This document shows positions 43,161 through 47,543 of a stretch of 47,543 bases of DNA, one piece after another. The translations under genes and the position numbers were made by a program. The DNA is from Candidatus Zhuqueibacterota bacterium. GTDB lineage: Bacteria; Zhuqueibacterota; Zhuqueibacteria; Thermofontimicrobiales; Thiofontviventaceae. Under the pieces are notes generated by a model, which had not been told where the DNA came from, searched no databases, and saw only the letters and a program-made list of their open reading frames with translations. The DNA lies in the NCBI GenBank assembly GCA_016926625.1, contig JAFGOE010000077.1:1-47543 (forward strand), in the 5' to 3' direction. The first letter of the stretch is position 1. Each line of letters opens with the position of its first letter.

Positions 43161-45794
43161 ATGAAAGCAGCTGATGTACGAGAAACATTTATACACTTTT
43201 TTAAAGCAAAGAATCACAAATTTGTTCCGAGCTCACCCGTCGTCCCGTTCGATGACCCGTCATTACTGTTCACGAACGCCGGCATGAACCAGTTTAAAAA
43301 TATTTTTCTGGGTTCGGAAACACGAGAATACCGTCGCGCAGTGAATTCTCAAAAATGTATCCGCGTGAGCGGAAAACATAATGATCTTGAAGAGGTCGGA
43401 AAAGATACGTACCATCACACCTTCTTTGAGATGCTGGGTAATTGGTCGTTCGGTGATTACTATAAAAAAGAGGCGATCTCCTGGGCCTGGGAGTTGTTAA
43501 CCGATGTGTGGAAGCTTCCCAAAGAGAAATTATACGCCACTGTATTCAGAGATGACGATGAGGCGGAGACGCTATGGAGGCAGATGACAGATATCGATCC
43601 TTCCCATGTGCTCAGGTTCGATGAGAAAGATAATTTTTGGGAAATGGGCGAAATAGGACCATGTGGACCATGTTCAGAAATTCACATCGATCTGGGTGCT
43701 GAAGCCTGTGATAAGCAGCATGTACCGGGCCATACCTGTGCTGTCAATGCAGGCTGTTCGCGCTACATCGAGTTGTGGAATCTCGTTTTTATTCAATACA
43801 ATCGCGAACAGGATGGCTCTCTCTCTGAGCTCAAGGATAAACATATCGATACAGGTATGGGATTCGAACGGATGACCGCCGTGTTACAGGGAGTTAAGTC
43901 GAACTACGACTCGGATCTGTTCACTCCGATCATTGCCAGGCTGGTCGAATTATCAGGAAAAGAGTATGATTCAAACGACCGCGGCATACCGCATCGGGTG
44001 ATCGCCGATCATGTCAGGGCATTAACATTCGCCATCGCCGATGGAGCACTACCATCGAACGAGGGAAGAGGATATGTGCTCAGACGAATACTACGACGCG
44101 CGGCACGCTTTGCACGTAAATTGAACGTTCATGAACCGATTATTTATAAGCTGGTACCCGTGGTGGTCGATATCATGGGCGATGCCTTTCCTGAAATCGA
44201 GGATAAACATCAATATGTGTCGATGGTCATCAAAGCCGAAGAGGAAAGTTTTAATAACACCGTGGATAGAGGTATCGAATTGTTCGATAAACTCATACGG
44301 GAGCTGAAAAAGGGTACTCGGACGGTAGTCCCCGGTCATGAGGCTTTCCGTTTATATGATACATACGGTTTTCCACTCGATCTGACCCAGCTGATGGCGG
44401 AGGAAAATGGATTCATCGTCGATATCGAGGGTTTTCAGGAGCAGATGGAGCAGCAACGAAAACGTGCCCGCGAAGCGGGTACGTGGCATTACGCCATCGA
44501 TTTCAATTACGAGACCTGGAAGACGATCACTACTGGCCCAGATTCAGAGTTTGTCGGTTACAATAAATTGCAGGATAATGCAATAATTAGAAAAGTTAAA
44601 GTAGAAGATGATCTAATATTTTTAACTTTAGATAAATCCCCATTTTATGGTGAATCTGGCGGACAAATCGGTGATAGAGGCAAGATTGTGGGGGATCTTT
44701 ACGAGTTGGACGTCCTGGATACGATGCATGAGGGTGAAAAAATCGTACACATTGCGAAGGGACAGTTGCCTGCGGGAGAGATCAATCCTGCGGTTACCGC
44801 ACAGGTCGACAAGAGGCGGCGTATGAGCACGGCTCGAAATCATACGGCGACTCATCTATTACAAGCAGCTCTGAGAAAAGTACTGGGAAAACATGTGCAT
44901 CAATCCGGTTCATTCGTCAGCCCGGAACGGTTACGATTTGATTTAACGCATTTTGAAAAGATATCATCCCACGAGATCGATGAGATCGAACGGATCGTGA
45001 ACGAGAAAATAATGGAAAACATACCCGTCGAGGCGACCGAATTGACCTTGAAGCATGCAAGAGAACAAGGCGCCATGATGTTATTCGGAGAAAAATATGG
45101 TGAGCGTGTGAGAATGATAGTAATCGACGATTTCAGTAAGGAGCTCTGTGGGGGTACGCATCTCACGAACACCGGACAGATGGGGTCTTTCAGAATTGTG
45201 TCTGAATCAAGTGTGGCATCAGGTGTACGACGGATCGAGGCGGTCACTGGAGAAGAGTCTTTGAAGGTCGCTAACCATGAACGACGTCTGGTGGAACAAA
45301 TAAAGGAGAAACTCAGCGTCCCTGAAGACCAGGTGATCGATAAATTGGATCAGCTCGTCGAAGAACGAAGAAAGCTCGAAAAAGAGTTAGAACGTATCAA
45401 GGCTCAAAGCAGTCACCAGGAAATCGTAAAGCTCGTCGATCATGCCGTCTCGATTAACGGATTTAAGATGCTCGTCGGTCGAATCAATACTCCGGATGTG
45501 AACACGTTGAAAAATACAGGGGATCAGATCAGGGACCGTTTGAAATCCGGAATAGCCGTCCTGGCGAGTGAAATCGACGGAAAGATCAATTTTCTATGTG
45601 TCGTGACCGATGATCTGATCGAAAATAAAAAGCTGCATGCGGGTCATATCGTAAAAATGGTGGCAGAGGTGGCAGGGGGAAGTGGTGGGGGACGCCCGCA
45701 TCTCGCTCTAGCCGGGGCGAAAGACGCGTCGAAAGTCGATGCCGCATTGAACAGTGCACAATCCATCTTAAAGGAATTATTGGGACAATCGTGA
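43161..45794 (+). CDS. alaS: alanine-tRNA ligase
   Basis: Class II synthetase with editing and C-Ala domains, 877 residues. Seen: NAGMNQFKNIFLG and KCIRVSGKHNDLEEVGKDTYHHTFFEMLGNWS of the catalytic core (described by ends), the editing-site motif HTATHLL near 560 and the zinc-binding CGGTH near 665, and the C-terminal GGSGGGRPHLALAGAKD. recX-alaS adjacency with a 9-bp gap is common. Confidence 0.97.
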   Translation: MKAADVRETFIHFFKAKNHKFVPSSPVVPFDDPSLLFTNAGMNQFKNIFLGSETREYRRAVNSQKCIRVSGKHNDLEEVGKDTYHHTFFEMLGNWSFGDYYKKEAISWAWELLTDVWKLPKEKLYATVFRDDDEAETLWRQMTDIDPSHVLRFDEKDNFWEMGEIGPCGPCSEIHIDLGAEACDKQHVPGHTCAVNAGCSRYIELWNLVFIQYNREQDGSLSELKDKHIDTGMGFERMTAVLQGVKSNYDSDLFTPIIARLVELSGKEYDSNDRGIPHRVIADHVRALTFAIADGALPSNEGRGYVLRRILRRAARFARKLNVHEPIIYKLVPVVVDIMGDAFPEIEDKHQYVSMVIKAEEESFNNTVDRGIELFDKLIRELKKGTRTVVPGHEAFRLYDTYGFPLDLTQLMAEENGFIVDIEGFQEQMEQQRKRAREAGTWHYAIDFNYETWKTITTGPDSEFVGYNKLQDNAIIRKVKVEDDLIFLTLDKSPFYGESGGQIGDRGKIVGDLYELDVLDTMHEGEKIVHIAKGQLPAGEINPAVTAQVDKRRRMSTARNHTATHLLQAALRKVLGKHVHQSGSFVSPERLRFDLTHFEKISSHEIDEIERIVNEKIMENIPVEATELTLKHAREQGAMMLFGEKYGERVRMIVIDDFSKELCGGTHLTNTGQMGSFRIVSESSVASGVRRIEAVTGEESLKVANHERRLVEQIKEKLSVPEDQVIDKLDQLVEERRKLEKELERIKAQSSHQEIVKLVDHAVSINGFKMLVGRINTPDVNTLKNTGDQIRDRLKSGIAVLASEIDGKINFLCVVTDDLIENKKLHAGHIVKMVAEVAGGSGGGRPHLALAGAKDASKVDAALNSAQSILKELLGQS

Positions 45795-45796
45795 TC

Positions 45797-46549
45797 ATGA
45801 ATACACTGGATACATTATTAGAAATCCGGGAGAAAAAGGGTGCCGGATATATCGTCTTGATCGATCCGGACAAACAATCTGTCGAACAGAGTATCGCCAT
45901 CGCACAACAGGCAGAAAAAGAGGGGGCGGATGTAATTTTCATCGGCGGTAGTCTCCTGTTGTTTTCCGTATTTGACGATTTCGTTACGCAAATTAAATCA
46001 CATGTCAGTATACCCGTTGTTATATTTCCGGGCGGTACCAATCAGATATCACAACATGCTGATGCGATTTTATTCATGTCGATCATCAGCAGCAGAAATC
46101 CTGATGTGCTCATGGGAAAACAGATTCTGGCCGCTCCGGTGATAAAGATGCTTGGTCTGGAAGCGATATCGACCGCCTATATGCTGATAGAATCGGGTAA
46201 AATGACCTCTGCGGAGTTTATGAGCGATACTCGCCCCATTCCTCGTGATAAGTATGATATCGCCGTCGCGCACGCGCTGGCCGCCGAATATATGGGAATG
46301 AAATTAATCTACCTCGAAGCAGGTAGCGGAGCGATTCACACTGTACCCAATGAAATGATTCATCAGGTGACGAATTATGTTTCCATACCGGTAATCGTCG
46401 GAGGAGGTATCACATCGCCCGAGCTGGCGCGAGAAAAGGTGGCCGCAGGAGCCTCGTTTATCGTCACCGGTAATGTTCTGGAAAATAAACTCGAACAGGG
46501 ACGGATAAGACAATTTGCCATGGCTGTTCATCACAAAATAGAAACTTGA
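45797..46549 (+). CDS. geranylgeranylglyceryl (polyprenylglyceryl) phosphate synthase
   Basis: TIM-barrel prenyltransferase joining a polyprenyl diphosphate to glycerol-1-phosphate, the archaeal-type ether-lipid step. ATG 45797 gives 250 residues; GTG 45791 overlapping the alaS stop is also possible. Seen: VLIDPDKQS near the start, FIGGSLLL, VVIFPGGTNQIS, FMSIISSRNPDVLMG, YLEAGSGA, and VIVGGGITSPELAREKVAAG with TGNVLENK. These are the standard substrate and phosphate-binding segments. Bacterial relatives occur in Bacteroidetes and other FCB lineages (group II), where a heptaprenyl chain is also possible. No glycerol-1-phosphate dehydrogenase is in the window. Confidence 0.88.
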   Translation: MNTLDTLLEIREKKGAGYIVLIDPDKQSVEQSIAIAQQAEKEGADVIFIGGSLLLFSVFDDFVTQIKSHVSIPVVIFPGGTNQISQHADAILFMSIISSRNPDVLMGKQILAAPVIKMLGLEAISTAYMLIESGKMTSAEFMSDTRPIPRDKYDIAVAHALAAEYMGMKLIYLEAGSGAIHTVPNEMIHQVTNYVSIPVIVGGGITSPELAREKVAAGASFIVTGNVLENKLEQGRIRQFAMAVHHKIET

Positions 46550-46566
46550 AACGAATCGCAGTGTCC

Positions 46567-47352
46567 ATGATTATTGATATACATTCACATATTATTCCTT
46601 ATGTCGATGACGGAGCACAGGATTGGGAAATGTCCATGGAGTTGGTCAAATCGGCTGAGTCTCAAGGAATCATCGCAATGGTAGCGACCCCCCATATCCT
46701 GGCAGAAAGTGATTATGAACGCATTGAGAGAAAAATTATAGCCAATTATCTTGAATTGACAAAAAAAATCAGTAAGCAGAATATAAATATAAAAATTTAT
46801 CTCGGCTGCGAAATCTATGCGCAGCCTAATATGACCCTGAATCACGCCATTTCTACCTTCAACAACAATAAGAAGTACTTCCTTACCGAACTTCCGATGT
46901 CAGAGATACCGAGGTTTGTGGCACAAAAATATTTCAATTTTCTGCTGGATGGCAAAATCCCCATTATTGCCCATCCTGAACGAAATGTGGGATTTCAACG
47001 TAAACCGGAATTCATTTACGAATTTGTTCACCGGGGGGTGCTAATGCAGATTAATGCGTCCAGTATATTGGGCAAGTATGGTGACCAGGCGAAACAAACC
47101 GCATTTACCATGCTGGATCATAATCTGGTTCATTTCGTGGCCAGCGATGGGCATAATAACGAACATCGATCTATCCGACTTAGAGAAATATACGAGATCG
47201 TTAAGAATAATTACGGGACGATAAAGGCTGAGCAATTATTTTACACGAACCCTAAAATCGCGATCGACGGCCAAGCGCTGGTGAACGACGCTGAACCGAT
47301 CCCTATCGAAAAAAAAATCAAGAAGTCCTTTTGGGATAGATTGAAACGATAA
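46567..47352 (+). CDS. CpsB/YwqE-type PHP phosphotyrosine phosphatase
   Basis: Manganese-dependent tyrosine phosphatase normally acting on bacterial tyrosine kinases that control capsule or exopolysaccharide polymerisation. I start at ATG 46567 (261 residues), where the PHP fold begins MIIDIHSHIIPYVDDGA; the frame is open to a TTG at 46546 that overlaps the previous stop. Seen: HSHIIP, MVATPHI, GCEIY, IIAHPERN and FVASDGHN, the five metal-binding PHP motifs of this family. A cognate kinase gene is not in the window, so the polysaccharide link is by family only. Confidence 0.9.
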   Translation: MIIDIHSHIIPYVDDGAQDWEMSMELVKSAESQGIIAMVATPHILAESDYERIERKIIANYLELTKKISKQNINIKIYLGCEIYAQPNMTLNHAISTFNNNKKYFLTELPMSEIPRFVAQKYFNFLLDGKIPIIAHPERNVGFQRKPEFIYEFVHRGVLMQINASSILGKYGDQAKQTAFTMLDHNLVHFVASDGHNNEHRSIRLREIYEIVKNNYGTIKAEQLFYTNPKIAIDGQALVNDAEPIPIEKKIKKSFWDRLKR

Positions 47353-47429
47353 TCAAAGCTCGCGCCGGACTGATAATCTCCTCAGTTACCTCTTTTTACC
47401 CTTCGACTTCCTCCTGTCTGTGGATGAAG

Positions 47430-47452
47430 CTTTGTTTCAAAACGAGACAAAG
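47430..47452 (+). other. weak hairpin in the 3' non-coding end
   Basis: CTTTGTTTC and GAGACAAAG form a 9-bp stem with one wobble over an AAAAC loop, 77 bp after the last gene. No T tract follows, so a terminator role is doubtful. The remaining 47353-47543 is AT-rich with no ORF. Confidence 0.25.
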
Positions 47453-47543
47453 GTCAATTTGATTGTGTTTTAGCTCAATACAAAATATTTTATTTCTATT
47501 TCATTTATTAACAAATTGTAACATATATGTTATTGAAATAAAT

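Noticed and set aside
1..47543. CRISPR arrays, transposase genes, prophage or integrase genes
   Set aside because: No direct-repeat/spacer pattern and no intact mobile-element gene was seen; the only transposase-like sequence is the HTH module inside the signalling fusion.

Overview
The window reads as one chromosomal segment (every supported gene is on the + strand, GC roughly in the low forties) of an uncultured-type Gram-negative bacterium of the FCB superphylum (KSB1, Calditrichota, Marinimicrobia or Cloacimonadota-like). The evidence is a PorV/PorQ-family outer-membrane protein; a giant exported protein ending in a PNPF / FlgD-Ig-like sorting domain of type IX secretion style; a geranylgeranylglyceryl-phosphate synthase of the kind known from FCB bacteria; and tRNA-Arg and tRNA-Glu acceptor stems with G1-U72, as I recall from Bacteroidetes-like tRNAs. 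The phylum cannot be fixed from this window alone.

Layout. 1-4390: a BadF-family sugar kinase, pdxA, a SAM methyltransferase and ftsE-ftsX. 4398-13060: a good sigma70-type promoter, then hrcA-grpE-dnaJ, a ComEA-like protein, a prepilin-like protein, PilM-like and PilN/PilO-like proteins, rsmD, coaD and a TPR protein, closed by an 18-bp perfect hairpin. 13126-28523: an accessory block with a small exported protein, a 2508-residue repeat protein, a PorV-TPR protein, a 1418-residue protein combining RsbW-type kinase, HAMP, SpoIIE-type phosphatase, HTH, acidic linker and TPR, and a STAS protein, closed by a strong terminator. 28549-31927: obg (with a short leader ORF), dprA and a DUF362/ferredoxin protein. 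32170-35656: two tRNA-Ser genes, a small membrane protein, gltX, four tRNAs, tadA, three more tRNAs, a long-form SRP RNA and its terminator. 35697-39488: dnaX, ybaB, recR, pgsA, pgpA. 39581-47352: a cinA-like gene, then, from a good promoter, thpR-recA-recX-alaS-GGGP synthase-CpsB-like phosphatase.

How the parts fit. Most of the window is housekeeping: protein folding, replication/recombination, translation and phospholipid synthesis. The most distinctive block is 13.1-28.5 kb. A partner-switching pair (kinase and phosphatase in one polypeptide, plus its likely STAS substrate) lies directly downstream of a surface or secreted giant protein and an outer-membrane PorV-TPR protein. Both signalling proteins carry the same small C-terminal winged-helix-like domain, and the TPRs of the PorV-TPR and kinase/phosphatase proteins are strikingly alike. 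I infer a dedicated regulatory circuit for the surface proteins. A second notable signal is an A11 run inside dnaX with stop codons immediately behind it in both shifted frames, which predicts a tau/gamma pair made by slippage. Several promoters share a TTGANT-N17-TATATT form.
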